Shown here: positions 51,616-60,711 of the stretch, piece after piece | Layout of the letters: the number at the start of each line of letters is the position of its first letter | Position numbering within the stretch: position 1 is the first letter of the stretch | Assembly (NCBI RefSeq): GCF_008123965.1 | Contig: NZ_VSTH01000038.1 | Location: 48,499 to 112,498 of the forward strand | Length of the DNA stretch: 64,000 nucleotides | Direction: 5' to 3' | From: Bradyrhizobium hipponense | GTDB lineage: Bacteria; Pseudomonadota; Alphaproteobacteria; Rhizobiales; Xanthobacteraceae | Notes under the pieces: generated by a model | Told to the model about the DNA's origin: nothing | Seen by the model: the letters and a program-made list of their open reading frames with translations, nothing else | The model's database searches: none | Translations under genes and position numbers: made by a program

Positions 51616-52425
51616 ATGCGTACGCTCATCTGCGCGACAGCTGCCCTCCTGTTGAGCGGTAGCGGCTGCCTGGCACAGGTCTCGACCATGGGAACGACCG
51701 CCATGGCTATTCCGACAACACCGGGAGCGATTGTGTCGTCCCCGCTGGCAGGGCCAAGCCCGTTCACGAGCCTTTTCTCGGCCGCGACTGTTCCCGGCGC
51801 GCCAGCAACAACCCTGACTTCGCCCCCGCTGACACAAGATCCCACGCTTCCAGGAACGAGCGTGAATTGCGCGCCGACCGAGGTGGAGCTTTCGCCTTCC
51901 GTAGCAAGCGTCACCGCCACAAGCAGCGGCGTTTCTGCGAGCCCCGCCGTGGCGATGAGTACAACGAGCCCGATGGGCGCAATGGGAACCATCACTGGCA
52001 TGTCGGTGCTGGCTGCGCCGATGACCGTTACAAGCCTGCCGCCGACCTTGCCGGCGGCCATGCCCGTGACCATCGTCGGCACTGTCACTGGCAGCACGAC
52101 AGGCACTGTGGCGCCGGCGCCCGCACTCGGCAGCTCCACTCCCGGAAACTCGTGCACATCGGCACCCGGAAGCACCCTGACCAATGCTGCGGCTCTGCCG
52201 GCGTCAACGCCTGATATTCCGTCAACCCCTGCCCCCGGCACCATTCAGCCGCCGGCGATCAACGCCGACACCAGCATCAGCCCCGTGCCGAGCGTGATGC
52301 CCACCCCGAACACGAGCGCATGTCCCGAAAGCATTTCGATGGACCTCACTAATCCGGCTCCGGCTAGTCCCCTCACCAACGGCACTGCTGCGACGGCGGG
52401 CGCATCCCCGCCTGCTGGCTGCTAA
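51616..52425 (+). CDS. secreted Ser/Thr/Pro/Ala-rich low-complexity protein
   Basis: 269 aa. A signal peptide (LICATAALLLSGSGCLAQ) is followed by about 245 residues made almost wholly of Pro, Thr, Ser, Ala and Gly, with a few isolated Cys. SGSGC is only a poor lipobox. Such mucin-like proteins are usually unfolded and surface-exposed. ATG 51616 has no strong ribosome binding site. The composition also makes antisense frames long, but the signal peptide supports this strand. Confidence 0.6.
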   Translation: MRTLICATAALLLSGSGCLAQVSTMGTTAMAIPTTPGAIVSSPLAGPSPFTSLFSAATVPGAPATTLTSPPLTQDPTLPGTSVNCAPTEVELSPSVASVTATSSGVSASPAVAMSTTSPMGAMGTITGMSVLAAPMTVTSLPPTLPAAMPVTIVGTVTGSTTGTVAPAPALGSSTPGNSCTSAPGSTLTNAAALPASTPDIPSTPAPGTIQPPAINADTSISPVPSVMPTPNTSACPESISMDLTNPAPASPLTNGTAATAGASPPAGC

Positions 52426-52666
52426 GCGCAACGCCTGCAATCATCGACAACTCGGTCGACTGAGCCCAATGGTCGGGCTCGCTGGCGCGGTCCGGGACGC
52501 TGCGCCGTGCCCGGTCGCGCGGAGTGAGTCCGTCAGTCTAGGATGTGGCGGGTAATGTCTCATGGTCGAAGACGACAGTCGGGGGCGACCCGAACATGTG
52601 GAGGTGGGCAGGAGGCGCCGGCATCCTACTGCGCAGTGGGCTTATGCCGCCGCGCCTCCTTCTGCC

Positions 52667-52888
52667 TCAGCAAATCTCCGGATTGTCACCGTGATCGCAA
52701 ATGCCGTCCGGCTGCTCCGAGGGCGCTGCGGAGTAGGCGCCGAAAGGTTCTGCAAACGGAAGGACACCCGCGTGATGAGCGCGCTCCGTGATGTGCCGTT
52801 GGTTCGCGTAAGTCTCGCGTGCACTGGCGGCCGTCGTGAACATCGCGGTCGCGATCAGTCCCGCCGACAAGATCTTCAACATCGTCAT
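52667..52888 (-). CDS. small secreted protein with C-terminal Cys pair
   Basis: 73 aa. GGAG precedes ATG 52888 by 7 nt. Signal peptide MLKILSAGLIATAMFTTAASA; mature peptide RETYANQRHITERAHHAGV and ...DGICDHGDNPEIC with two Cys near the end. One of several small exported proteins in this stretch; function unknown. Confidence 0.6.
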   Translation of the reverse strand: MTMLKILSAGLIATAMFTTAASARETYANQRHITERAHHAGVLPFAEPFGAYSAAPSEQPDGICDHGDNPEIC

Positions 52889-53201
52889 CGACCTTCTCCA
52901 TTCAAATGCAACGAACGTGTTGCCCTATGAGCGAGGTGCGGATCGATGCAGCGGAGGCGAATGCAAGACTTGCTCACAGGCGCTCAATGAGCTGTGAGGC
53001 GCTTACGAGTCTTTAATCCCGCGAACCAGGAGGAGCCAAGGCACGCAGTGCCTCGCGGACATTGAATACGGAGGCACTCGCGCCGGATCATCTGGCGGTC
53101 ACCATTGACGGTTCGGAGAAGCATGCTCGCGGACTGGAATATGAGGCTACGATCCAGCAATCCGTGCTTTCGATCGGCGCCTCGTCGGGTTTGGCCGCGC
53201 G
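52889..53201. other. intergenic region before the RND operon end
   Basis: 313 bp without a supported gene. A plus-strand stretch around 53060-53200 reads like a decayed coding fragment but has no start or ribosome binding site. Confidence 0.35.
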
Positions 53202-54467
53202 TTAGCTCGTCTGCGGCCTGTGGGCAGAAACCCGGCTACCCTCCGTCAGGCTCAGCATCGGATTGAGGATCACCTGATCGCCCGGCTTGACACCGTCGTG
53301 CACCTCGACCTGCGTGCCGAAATCGCGTGCGATCGCGATCTTCTGCATGTGAACGACGCCATTTTCCACGACCGCAACATGCAGGCCGTTCTCATCGAAG
53401 ACAACGGCGTCGGCCGGTACGATCAACGACGGCGTCTTGCGCGGAATGTACAGCTCGACGGTACAATAGATACCCGGCTGAAGCGCTCCATTCGGATTGG
53501 AGACGTCGATCTCCGTCAGCAATGTACGGCTCCCGGGCTGGAGCGCGGTGGCAATCCGCGTGACCTTTCCCGGAAACGCCTGGTCAGGCAGTTCCGGGAC
53601 CCGGATGACCGCATCGACACCCGGCTGAACTCCGACCGCCTCGTCCTGCGGAACAAACACCTGCGTGCGGATGACATTTGCATGCATCAACGTGAACATG
53701 AATGTCGAACCGGCCTGCACGAGGCTGCCATTGTCGATACTGCGCTGGGTGATCACGCCGTCGAAGGGAGCCACTACGCGCTGATAGGCCTTGTCCTGCT
53801 CCAGAACCTTGATCTGAGCTTGCTGAGCAGCGATGTTCGACTTCGCCACGGCCTCGGCCGCCTGCTGTGCGCGCAGTGTCAGACGGTCATTGTCGCCCTG
53901 CTGGGCGGTCAGCCATCCCTGTTTGACGAGACCGCTATCGCGCGCGTTGGTGATCTCGGCGAGTTCACGGCTCGCCTGCGTCTGCTGAAGAGTCCCCTGG
54001 GTCTGCGCCAGGGTGGCTTGGGCCTGCGCGATCTGGTGGTCCAGCTCGGGCGCGGCGATCTCGGCCAGCAACGCTCCTGCCTTCACCCGATCGCCGATAT
54101 CGACATAGCGCTTTTCGATGTAACCGCTGGTCCTGGCAAATATGTTGGCAGCTTCGAAGGCTGCCGTTGTCGCCGGCAAGGTGACATTTATCTTGCTGTC
54201 ACCGGCGCGGACGGTTGCGACGCGGACTTCCGGCACAAGCATACGCGCTTGTTCGGACGTCGCCGCCAGCGCGCGCTCGGCCTCATAGTGGCGCCAGCCA
54301 CCCACAGCGAGCCCTCCGGCAAGCAAGAACAGCGCCGCTGACCCGAACACGGCTGCTCCGGACCGCCGCTTGAGCCGGCCTTCGGTCCGCAGCAGAGGCC
54401 TATCCGCATCGTCCGGAAAATCGAGGTTATGGAGCGGCCGATCGGGCCACACATCTATCTCAGTCAT
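53202..54467 (-). CDS. RND efflux periplasmic adaptor
   Basis: 421 aa. One N-terminal membrane anchor (AAVFGSAALFLLAGGLAVGG), barrel-sandwich half (VTLPATTAAFEAANIFARTSGYIEKRYVDIGDRVKAGALLAEI), coiled-coil hairpin at about 150-215, second half QRVVAPFDGVITQRSIDNGSLVQAG, and beta-barrel plus membrane-proximal domain (DVSNPNGALQPGIYCTVELYIPRKTPSLIVPADAVVF). It links the inner-membrane pump to an outer-membrane channel not encoded here. Its ATG overlaps the permease stop (ATGA), an order (permease first) opposite to the classic acrAB. Confidence 0.93.
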   Translation of the reverse strand: MTEIDVWPDRPLHNLDFPDDADRPLLRTEGRLKRRSGAAVFGSAALFLLAGGLAVGGWRHYEAERALAATSEQARMLVPEVRVATVRAGDSKINVTLPATTAAFEAANIFARTSGYIEKRYVDIGDRVKAGALLAEIAAPELDHQIAQAQATLAQTQGTLQQTQASRELAEITNARDSGLVKQGWLTAQQGDNDRLTLRAQQAAEAVAKSNIAAQQAQIKVLEQDKAYQRVVAPFDGVITQRSIDNGSLVQAGSTFMFTLMHANVIRTQVFVPQDEAVGVQPGVDAVIRVPELPDQAFPGKVTRIATALQPGSRTLLTEIDVSNPNGALQPGIYCTVELYIPRKTPSLIVPADAVVFDENGLHVAVVENGVVHMQKIAIARDFGTQVEVHDGVKPGDQVILNPMLSLTEGSRVSAHRPQTS

Positions 54468-57400
54468 GCCTGCATTTCCTCGAACACGCCATGCTGCGGC
54501 TTTCCGTCATTGCCCTTGCGCAGCATGGCAAACAGATAGGGGACGATGAGCAGGGTCGTCGGCGTTGCAAACAGCAGTCCGCCGATCACGGCGCGCGCGA
54601 GTGCCGCGTTCTGCTCCTCGCCGGCACCGCCGATCGCCATCGGGATCATGCCGACGATCATCGCGGCAGCCGTCATCAGCACTGGCCGGATGCGGGTGCG
54701 ACCGGCGCTCAATGCCGCCTCAAAGGCGGAATGGCCCTTCAACTGCTGCTCGCGCGCAAACGTCACCAGCAGGATGGAGTTCGCCGATGCGACGCCCACG
54801 GACATGATCGCGCCCATCAGCGACGGGACATTGAGCGTGGTCCCGGTGATGAACAGCATGGTCACGATGCCGCACAGCGTCGCGGGCAAGGCCAGGATAA
54901 CCACGAAAGGCTCACCAAAGCTCTGGTAGTTGACGACCATCAGCAGATAGACGAACACTGCCGCGAACACGAGGCCGATGCCGAGATCCCGGAACGAGTC
55001 GTTCATGCTCTGGATCTGGCCCAGGACCTGGATGGAATTGCCGGGCTTGAGTTGCTTTTGAAGATCGGCGGTAACCTTGCCGATATCGGCTGCGACGCCG
55101 CCGAGATCGCGGCCCTGCACGCTGGCATAGACCTCGTAAACCGGCTGGACATTGCTCTGATTGGCGTTGGTCGGCACCGTATCGCGCTTAAAGGTCGCGA
55201 TGTTGCCGAGCATGCCCGGCACCGTCTCGCCACTCGCAGCGAGTGACGTGGACACGGGCGTATTGGCCAGCGCATTCAGCGAATTGATCTTGTATTCCGG
55301 CGTCTGCACGGCGAGATAGTAGGGAATGCCGGAGCTCAGATCGGTCCAGAAATTCGGCGAGACCTGCACCGACGAGCTGAGGCTGACATTGATGTTGGTC
55401 GCGACCGTGCTGGCGTTCAGCCCGAGCTGGGCGGCACGGGTCCTGTCGATATCCGCATAGAACGCCGGACCGTCGATCTCCTGCTGGAGATGGGCATCCA
55501 CGATGCCCGGAATGGCGGCCAGCCGCTTCTGGAGTTTCTTGGCAACCGCCAGATTGTCCGTTCCATAGCCGACGGTTCGAACGTCGATCTGCGCCGGCAG
55601 TCCGAAGTTCAGGATCTGCGTGACGATGTCGGCGGCCTGGAAATAGAAAGTGTCCTCGGGGAACGACGCCGGCAGGACCTGACGCAGCTTCTTGATATAC
55701 TCCGCAGTCGGCCTGTGGCCGTCCCGGAGCGAGACCAGGATGACTCCGTCGTTGATGCCGATGGTTGAGCCGTCGGCAAAGGCTAGGTTATACGCCCGCG
55801 CGGGCAGCCCGATATTGTCCACGATGAGCGAGCGATCCTTCTCAGGAATGACTTCGCGGATCTTGTCTTCGACCTTCTGGAATATGGCTTCGGTACTCTC
55901 GATACGCGTTCCAGCCGGCGCGCGGACATGGAGCTGGATCTGGCCTCCGTCGATCAAGGGGAAGAAATCCCTTCCCACGAGGCTCAGCATCACCACACCC
56001 AGACCGAGTATCAGGATCGCAACAATCGGCACAACGGCGCGGTGCCGAAGCAGCAAGCCGAGAAGCCGGGAATAGCCGTCACGCAGCCGCTCGAAGCTGC
56101 GCTCGAAGGCGGCGGACAGGCCCGAGAATAGCCCGGCGGAGACTTCGCCGTGGACATGCCGGCGTTCGCCCTTCAGCAGCAGCCCAATCGTGATCGGCGT
56201 CAGCGTCCGCGATAATCCGTAGGACGCAAGCATCGCAAATACGACGGCGAGCCCCAACGGCGTAAACAGGTATTTGGCTGGCCCCTCGAGGAACACCACC
56301 GACGTGAACACGCAGCTGATGGCAAGGGTAGACACCAGTGTGGGCACCGCGATCTCGGCCGCTCCGTGCAAGGTCGCATCCGCGAGCGACATCCCCTCCT
56401 CTGTCCACAGCCGATGGGTGTTCTCGATCGTGACGGTCGAATCGTCGACCAGGATGCCGACCGCCAGGGCGAGGCCGCCCAGCGTCATCGTGTTCAGCGT
56501 CTCCCCGAGAAAATAGAGCACGACAAGCGACGACAGGATCGCCAGCGGGATCGAAATCATCACCACCAGGGTCGAGCGCCACGACCCCAGGAACAGGAGA
56601 ATCATCATGGCGGTCAACCCCGCCGCGATCGCCCCCTCCCGAAGCACGCCATTCACCGAATTCGTCACGAAGACCGACTGGTCGAATAGTTCCGTGATCT
56701 TGAGTCCGGGAGGCGCGGCAGCGCGAACGGCGGTCAGCGCCTTCTTCACGCCGTTGACAACTGCCAGTGTCGAGGCGTTGCCGTTCTTGATGATGCTGAG
56801 AAGGACCGAGCGACGACCGTCCTCGCGAACGATGTTCTGCTGCACCATCGAACCGTCGCGTACCTGGGCAACGTCCTTCAGCAGGATGGTCGCGCCGTTC
56901 GTGAACTTGACCGGAATCTTGTTGAGATCGTCGATGGTCGCCGGCGTCGCGTTGGTGCGTACCGTGTACTGTATATCTCCCATCTTCGCGGTGCCGGAGG
57001 GAAGCGTGAGATTCTGAGTATTGACCGCGTTGACGATGTCGAGCGGCGTCAGCCCTCGGGACAGGAGCTTGTCGGGATCGATGTCCACCATGATCTGGCG
57101 GTACTTTCCGCCGGCCGGCGTGGGCAGGGTGACGCCAGGAACGGGCGCAAGCTGCTGCCGGACACGATAGATGCCGAAGTCATAGAGTTGCTGCTCGTTG
57201 AGATTGTCCGAATTCAGGCTGAGCTGCAGCACGGGAACGCTCGACGCATTGAACTGCACCACGATCGGCGGCTGGATGCCCGGCGGCATCAACGCACGAA
57301 TCGAGTTCGCTGCGGAGACGATCTGCGCGATAGCCAGGTCGAGATTGACGTCGGGTTGGAAATAGATCTTCTGCACCGATAGACCGTTTAGGGTCTGAGA

Positions 57401-57646
57401 CTCCATGTTCTTGATGCCGTTGACGTTGGCACTGATCGAATACTGGCTATAGGTGCTGACGCGCTGCTCCATCTCCGGCGTGGATAGACCAGTGTACTGC
57501 CAGATGACAGTCACCACAGGGATTCGTATTTCCGGGAAGATGTCGGTCGGCATCGACCACAGCGCCGCACCGCCCAGAAACAGGATCAGTACCGCCACCA
57601 CGTAGAAGGTGTGCGGGAACCTCAGTGCAAATCGAACAATTCCCAT
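54464..57646 (-). CDS. RND family efflux permease (AcrB/CzcA superfamily)
   Basis: 1060 aa, full length. Twelve membrane helices with the proton-relay Asp pair in GGLALAVGILVDDSTVTIENTHRL, and duplicated periplasmic domains (VVTVIWQYTGLSTPEMEQRV; GRDFFPLIDGGQIQLHVRAPAG). The profile is of the hydrophobe/multidrug (HAE) type rather than the heavy-metal CzcA type, lacking the latter's periplasmic DDE cluster. GGATCCAGAATG context at the start. Followed at once by its adaptor. No TolC-like gene or regulator adjoins it. Confidence 0.94.
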   Translation of the reverse strand: MGIVRFALRFPHTFYVVAVLILFLGGAALWSMPTDIFPEIRIPVVTVIWQYTGLSTPEMEQRVSTYSQYSISANVNGIKNMESQTLNGLSVQKIYFQPDVNLDLAIAQIVSAANSIRALMPPGIQPPIVVQFNASSVPVLQLSLNSDNLNEQQLYDFGIYRVRQQLAPVPGVTLPTPAGGKYRQIMVDIDPDKLLSRGLTPLDIVNAVNTQNLTLPSGTAKMGDIQYTVRTNATPATIDDLNKIPVKFTNGATILLKDVAQVRDGSMVQQNIVREDGRRSVLLSIIKNGNASTLAVVNGVKKALTAVRAAAPPGLKITELFDQSVFVTNSVNGVLREGAIAAGLTAMMILLFLGSWRSTLVVMISIPLAILSSLVVLYFLGETLNTMTLGGLALAVGILVDDSTVTIENTHRLWTEEGMSLADATLHGAAEIAVPTLVSTLAISCVFTSVVFLEGPAKYLFTPLGLAVVFAMLASYGLSRTLTPITIGLLLKGERRHVHGEVSAGLFSGLSAAFERSFERLRDGYSRLLGLLLRHRAVVPIVAILILGLGVVMLSLVGRDFFPLIDGGQIQLHVRAPAGTRIESTEAIFQKVEDKIREVIPEKDRSLIVDNIGLPARAYNLAFADGSTIGINDGVILVSLRDGHRPTAEYIKKLRQVLPASFPEDTFYFQAADIVTQILNFGLPAQIDVRTVGYGTDNLAVAKKLQKRLAAIPGIVDAHLQQEIDGPAFYADIDRTRAAQLGLNASTVATNINVSLSSSVQVSPNFWTDLSSGIPYYLAVQTPEYKINSLNALANTPVSTSLAASGETVPGMLGNIATFKRDTVPTNANQSNVQPVYEVYASVQGRDLGGVAADIGKVTADLQKQLKPGNSIQVLGQIQSMNDSFRDLGIGLVFAAVFVYLLMVVNYQSFGEPFVVILALPATLCGIVTMLFITGTTLNVPSLMGAIMSVGVASANSILLVTFAREQQLKGHSAFEAALSAGRTRIRPVLMTAAAMIVGMIPMAIGGAGEEQNAALARAVIGGLLFATPTTLLIVPYLFAMLRKGNDGKPQHGVFEEMQA

Positions 57647-57874
57647 TCTGGATCCCTGCGCCGCTGCCGGTTCTGAAAACGCGACGAGACATGAAGTCGC
57701 CAGGCAGCCCGCTCAACCAAGTTGGGATTCGGGCGCCGCAACATGAAATGACGAAGCCATCGCGCGACTTCACTTTTTGGTCAGGCTTCGAGCAGCCGTG
57801 ATCGGCTGCCGGTTCCTATTCACTTCGAGATGAGCATGCGCACACCAAAGCTCGGCACGCGATGTCCGCGCGCT

Positions 57875-58777
57875 TCACGCAGCCATGGCTTCGCTGCCCG
57901 CCCTGGCCGCTAGTATCGTCGCGCGCTTGACCTTGGCGAACGCACTTGTCTCGATCTGCCGCACCCGTTCGCTCGAAATCGATAGCTCGCAGCTGAGCTG
58001 CTCGAGCGTCAACGGTTGCTCTGCAAGCCGTCTCGCTTCGAACACGCGCCGCTCACGCTCGGTCAAGACCTCCAGCGCAGTGCGCAGGGCTCTTGACCTG
58101 CGTGTCACCTCGTCGTGCTCCGCGACGATCTCCTCTGCGTCCGGAGACTCATCGACCAGCGTCGCTTCCCATTCCGCCGATCCATCGCCGTCACCAACCC
58201 GGGTATGCAGGGAAAGATCACCACAGAGCCGGCTATCCATCTCAGTCACGTCGCGTACCGTCACTTCAAGCTTTCCTGCAATGACCTGCGCCATTTCAGG
58301 AGTCAGGGCTGTCGTCTCGCCCGCGAGCTTCCTTATTTCGCCGCGCAGCCGGAAGAAGAGCTTCTTTTGCGCAGCCGCCGTGCCGATCTTGACCAGAGAC
58401 CATGAGCGCAAGATGTATTCGTGGACGGTCGCCTTGATCCACCACATAGCATAGCTCGAAAATCGCGCGCCGTGTCCGGGTTCGAAACGGGAGGCTGCAA
58501 TCACGAGTCCCAGATTGGCTTCCGCGATCAGGTCGGCGATCGGAAGGCCGTATCCCTTGTAGCCCCTTGCCACCTTGGCGGCGAGGCGAAGATGGCTCGT
58601 GACCAGCTCGTCAGTCGCGCTTTGGTCGCGCCGCTCCTGCCAACGCCGTGCGAGCTGCTGCTCTCGGCTAGGCTCAAGCAGATCGAAGCGCTTGATGGCT
58701 GCCGAATAGGCGAGAATGCCAGCTGATTGCAGAGCTGGCACTCCGGTGACATTGGCGGTGGCCTTTTGAGGCTGCAT
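57875..58777 (-). CDS. RpoH-type alternative sigma factor (sigma-32 paralogue)
   Basis: 300 aa. Region 2 (ELVTSHLRLAAKVARGYKGYGLPIADLIAEANLGL, RFSSYAMWWIKATVHEYILRSWSLVKIGT), the RpoH box (AAQKKLFFRLRGEIRKLAG) and region 4 (LEVLTERERRVFEARRLAEQPLTLEQLSCELSISSERVRQIETSAFAKV). The DnaK/FtsH-contact RpoH box is intact. GGAGCAGGAA precedes ATG 58777. Rhizobia carry two or three rpoH genes; this copy is beside a DUF305 gene and an RND pump and may serve stress other than heat. Confidence 0.9.
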   Translation of the reverse strand: MQPQKATANVTGVPALQSAGILAYSAAIKRFDLLEPSREQQLARRWQERRDQSATDELVTSHLRLAAKVARGYKGYGLPIADLIAEANLGLVIAASRFEPGHGARFSSYAMWWIKATVHEYILRSWSLVKIGTAAAQKKLFFRLRGEIRKLAGETTALTPEMAQVIAGKLEVTVRDVTEMDSRLCGDLSLHTRVGDGDGSAEWEATLVDESPDAEEIVAEHDEVTRRSRALRTALEVLTERERRVFEARRLAEQPLTLEQLSCELSISSERVRQIETSAFAKVKRATILAARAGSEAMAA

Positions 58778-58865
58778 TTCCTGCTCCTACGTTGAGTCCG
58801 GCACCTCAACTGTAGGAAGACCGCGGATGGGGCGGCCACTAAATTGGGCTTAAGAAATCTGAATT

Positions 58866-58915
58866 TGGATTTAGCCGGCGCCGGCGCGCGTCTCGCTCGC
58901 CGAACCTTAAATCCA
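58866..58915. promoter_or_regulatory. 8-bp inverted repeat with long spacer
   Basis: TGGATTTA (58866-58873) and TAAATCCA (58908-58915) are exact inverse copies 34 bp apart in the space between the divergent rpoH and DUF305 genes. It could be a pair of half-sites for a regulator or an RNA stem. Only weak support. Confidence 0.35.
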
Positions 58916-59002
58916 GTTTTAATTGAGCTGATCGATCCCCCTTGGCATCTTCAAGCCAGCAACACGCACTCGTCCGCGTGACACCGATCACATTAGCTTG
59001 CC

Positions 59003-59455
59003 ATGGAGTTCGATGTGCCCTTGTTTTCCCGTGGATTCGTACGCAGACGCGCTATCTCGCTGGCAACCAGCCTATCGGTCATGGCGACATCATTCGCCCT
59101 CGCACAGGATCCAAAGCACGGTTCTGAAGCCCGTAGGGTGACGGATGCGGACGAGCAGCAATTTCTGCTCGATATCGATCTTGCGATGAGCAACATGAAT
59201 CGCAGCATGCTGATGACGTCGACCGACGACATCGACCGCGATTTCGTCAATGTGATGGTCCCTCACCACCAGGGCGCGATCGACATGGCGCGTCCGGAGA
59301 TCAAGTGGGGCCGCAACGACGAACTTCGGCAACTCGCAAGGCGAATGGTGAGCCAGCAGGAGGAGGAAATCTCCTCCCTGCGTCACGCGCTGCCGGCGGC
59401 CACCAGTTTGATGCCGTCGACCGGCACCGAGATCGCCTCGCACGCACCGAATTGA
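59003..59455 (+). CDS. DUF305 family secreted protein (second copy)
   Basis: 150 aa. Twin-arginine-like leader (RGFVRRRAISLATSLSVMATSFALAQ), then a DUF305 core: FLLDIDLAMSNMNRSMLM, DDIDRDFVNVMVPHHQGAID and WGRNDELRQLARRMVSQQEEEI, with the HHQGAI motif of the family. Unlike the copy at 44640 it lacks the His/Met-rich tail. ATG 59003 is weakly spaced. It diverges from the rpoH gene. Confidence 0.87.
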   Translation: MEFDVPLFSRGFVRRRAISLATSLSVMATSFALAQDPKHGSEARRVTDADEQQFLLDIDLAMSNMNRSMLMTSTDDIDRDFVNVMVPHHQGAIDMARPEIKWGRNDELRQLARRMVSQQEEEISSLRHALPAATSLMPSTGTEIASHAPN

Positions 59456-59513
59456 CGGCATCTCGCCACATCGTGAAGACCTGACAGCATTCTTTATCCC
59501 GGAGCGACTCAAG

Positions 59514-60200
59514 ATGTCCGTCCAGACCCACGATCCCCTTCGGCAGTTGTTCGCGCATTCCGCCCCAAGCGGGCACGAGCCAGGACGTTCAGCTTCCATT
59601 GCAAGTGGTCACCTGTCGGCCGTGCCGTCGACCCCCGCTGAGATCGGGTCCGGAGATGAAGTCGTTCAGTCGCTGTTTGAAGCCCTAAAGGTCGCGACGC
59701 ACAATAATGATCGTCAATGCATGGAATCGCTTCGGCTCGCGATTGCGGTCAGGCAGTTTGGTCTACGGACTGCCGTGGAGGGATCGGCCAGAACCGATCG
59801 AGTCTCTGTTCGCGGCCGCCATGTCCAGGGGTTGCAGAAATGGCGACTCAAACGCGTCGTCGACTACATCGATGCCGACATGTCGTCGAAGATTAACTCG
59901 CGCGATCTGGCTGCGGTCGCAGGACTTAGCCGCATGCACTTCGCCTCTCAATTCCGCGTGGCCACAGGCCTGCGTCCGCACGAATTCCTGCTGCAGCGGC
60001 GTATTCGGCGAGCGGCGGAGTTAATCAGGGACACGACGATGCCGATCATGGAGATCGCGCTGTCGGTCGGCTTCCAGACCCAAGCGCACTTTACGACCGT
60101 CTTCAAGAAGTTCACGGGATGCACGCCCCGGAACTGGCGCGTCGGCAATCACATGCTCCCGCGGTCCGAGCTCGAGCACGTCGCCGCAGAGCTTCTGTGA
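59514..60200 (+). CDS. AraC family transcriptional regulator
   Basis: 228 aa. The C-terminal domain has both HTH motifs: INSRDLAAVAGLSRMHFASQFRVATGLRPHEFLLQRRIRRAAELI and IMEIALSVGFQTQAHFTTVFKKFTGCTPRNWR. The N-terminal 110 residues are unlike sugar-sensing domains. GGAG lies 11 nt before ATG 59514. It follows the DUF305 gene by 58 nt on the same strand and is convergent to the thioesterase gene. Target unknown; stress or virulence-type AraC regulators have this GFxTQAHF form. Confidence 0.9.
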   Translation: MSVQTHDPLRQLFAHSAPSGHEPGRSASIASGHLSAVPSTPAEIGSGDEVVQSLFEALKVATHNNDRQCMESLRLAIAVRQFGLRTAVEGSARTDRVSVRGRHVQGLQKWRLKRVVDYIDADMSSKINSRDLAAVAGLSRMHFASQFRVATGLRPHEFLLQRRIRRAAELIRDTTMPIMEIALSVGFQTQAHFTTVFKKFTGCTPRNWRVGNHMLPRSELEHVAAELL

Positions 60201-60298
60201 CGGCACGCCCGATCTTCTGCGGGAAGCGAGGCCGTCGATATCAAGACTGCTTGCGCTGTGGGATGGCCGCTTGGCGCGTCGAGCAATGCGCTGAGGCG

Positions 60299-60706
60299 TC
60301 AGGCAACGGCCTTGTGAACGCCGAACCGTTTCTCGAACTCGGGGACATTCACGATCCCCCGGCGATGGGTCCCGGCACCGATTCTTCCGAGGTCATTCCA
60401 CGCCTCGATCTCAAAAAGCAGGCTCTTTGACTCGACGCTTTTGACACGCGCGAGCGCGCGTACGCGACCGCCGATGGGCGTGGCCGCCAGATGCCGGATA
60501 TCGACCGACATGCCGACACTGACGTAACCAGGCGGCAGGGCGGCCGCGACTGCGAGGCCAGCGGCCATTTCCATGTGCAGGATCATCATCGGGGTTGCAT
60601 AGACCTGCGGCATGCCCGGAACGAAATGCCCGACCGTCATGTCGGGGGTGACCACAATCGACACGGCCGCAGCCATGCCGATGGTGACGTTCGTGCTCGG
60701 CTTCAT
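60299..60706 (-). CDS. FlK-like hotdog-fold thioesterase
   Basis: 135 aa. Motifs HFVPGMPQVYATPMMILHME (the substrate/active-site strand), GYVSVGMSVDIRHLAATPIGG, VRALARVKSVESKSLLFEIEAW and GTHRRGIVNVPEF resemble the fluoroacetyl-CoA thioesterase-like family, which hydrolyses short acyl-CoAs. ATG 60706 follows GAGGAGTTGAGACAG. It begins 5 nt after the molybdoenzyme stop and is its likely operon partner. Whether it acts on oxalyl- or formyl-CoA is speculation. Confidence 0.87.
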   Translation of the reverse strand: MKPSTNVTIGMAAAVSIVVTPDMTVGHFVPGMPQVYATPMMILHMEMAAGLAVAAALPPGYVSVGMSVDIRHLAATPIGGRVRALARVKSVESKSLLFEIEAWNDLGRIGAGTHRRGIVNVPEFEKRFGVHKAVA

Positions 60707-60711
60707 CTGTC

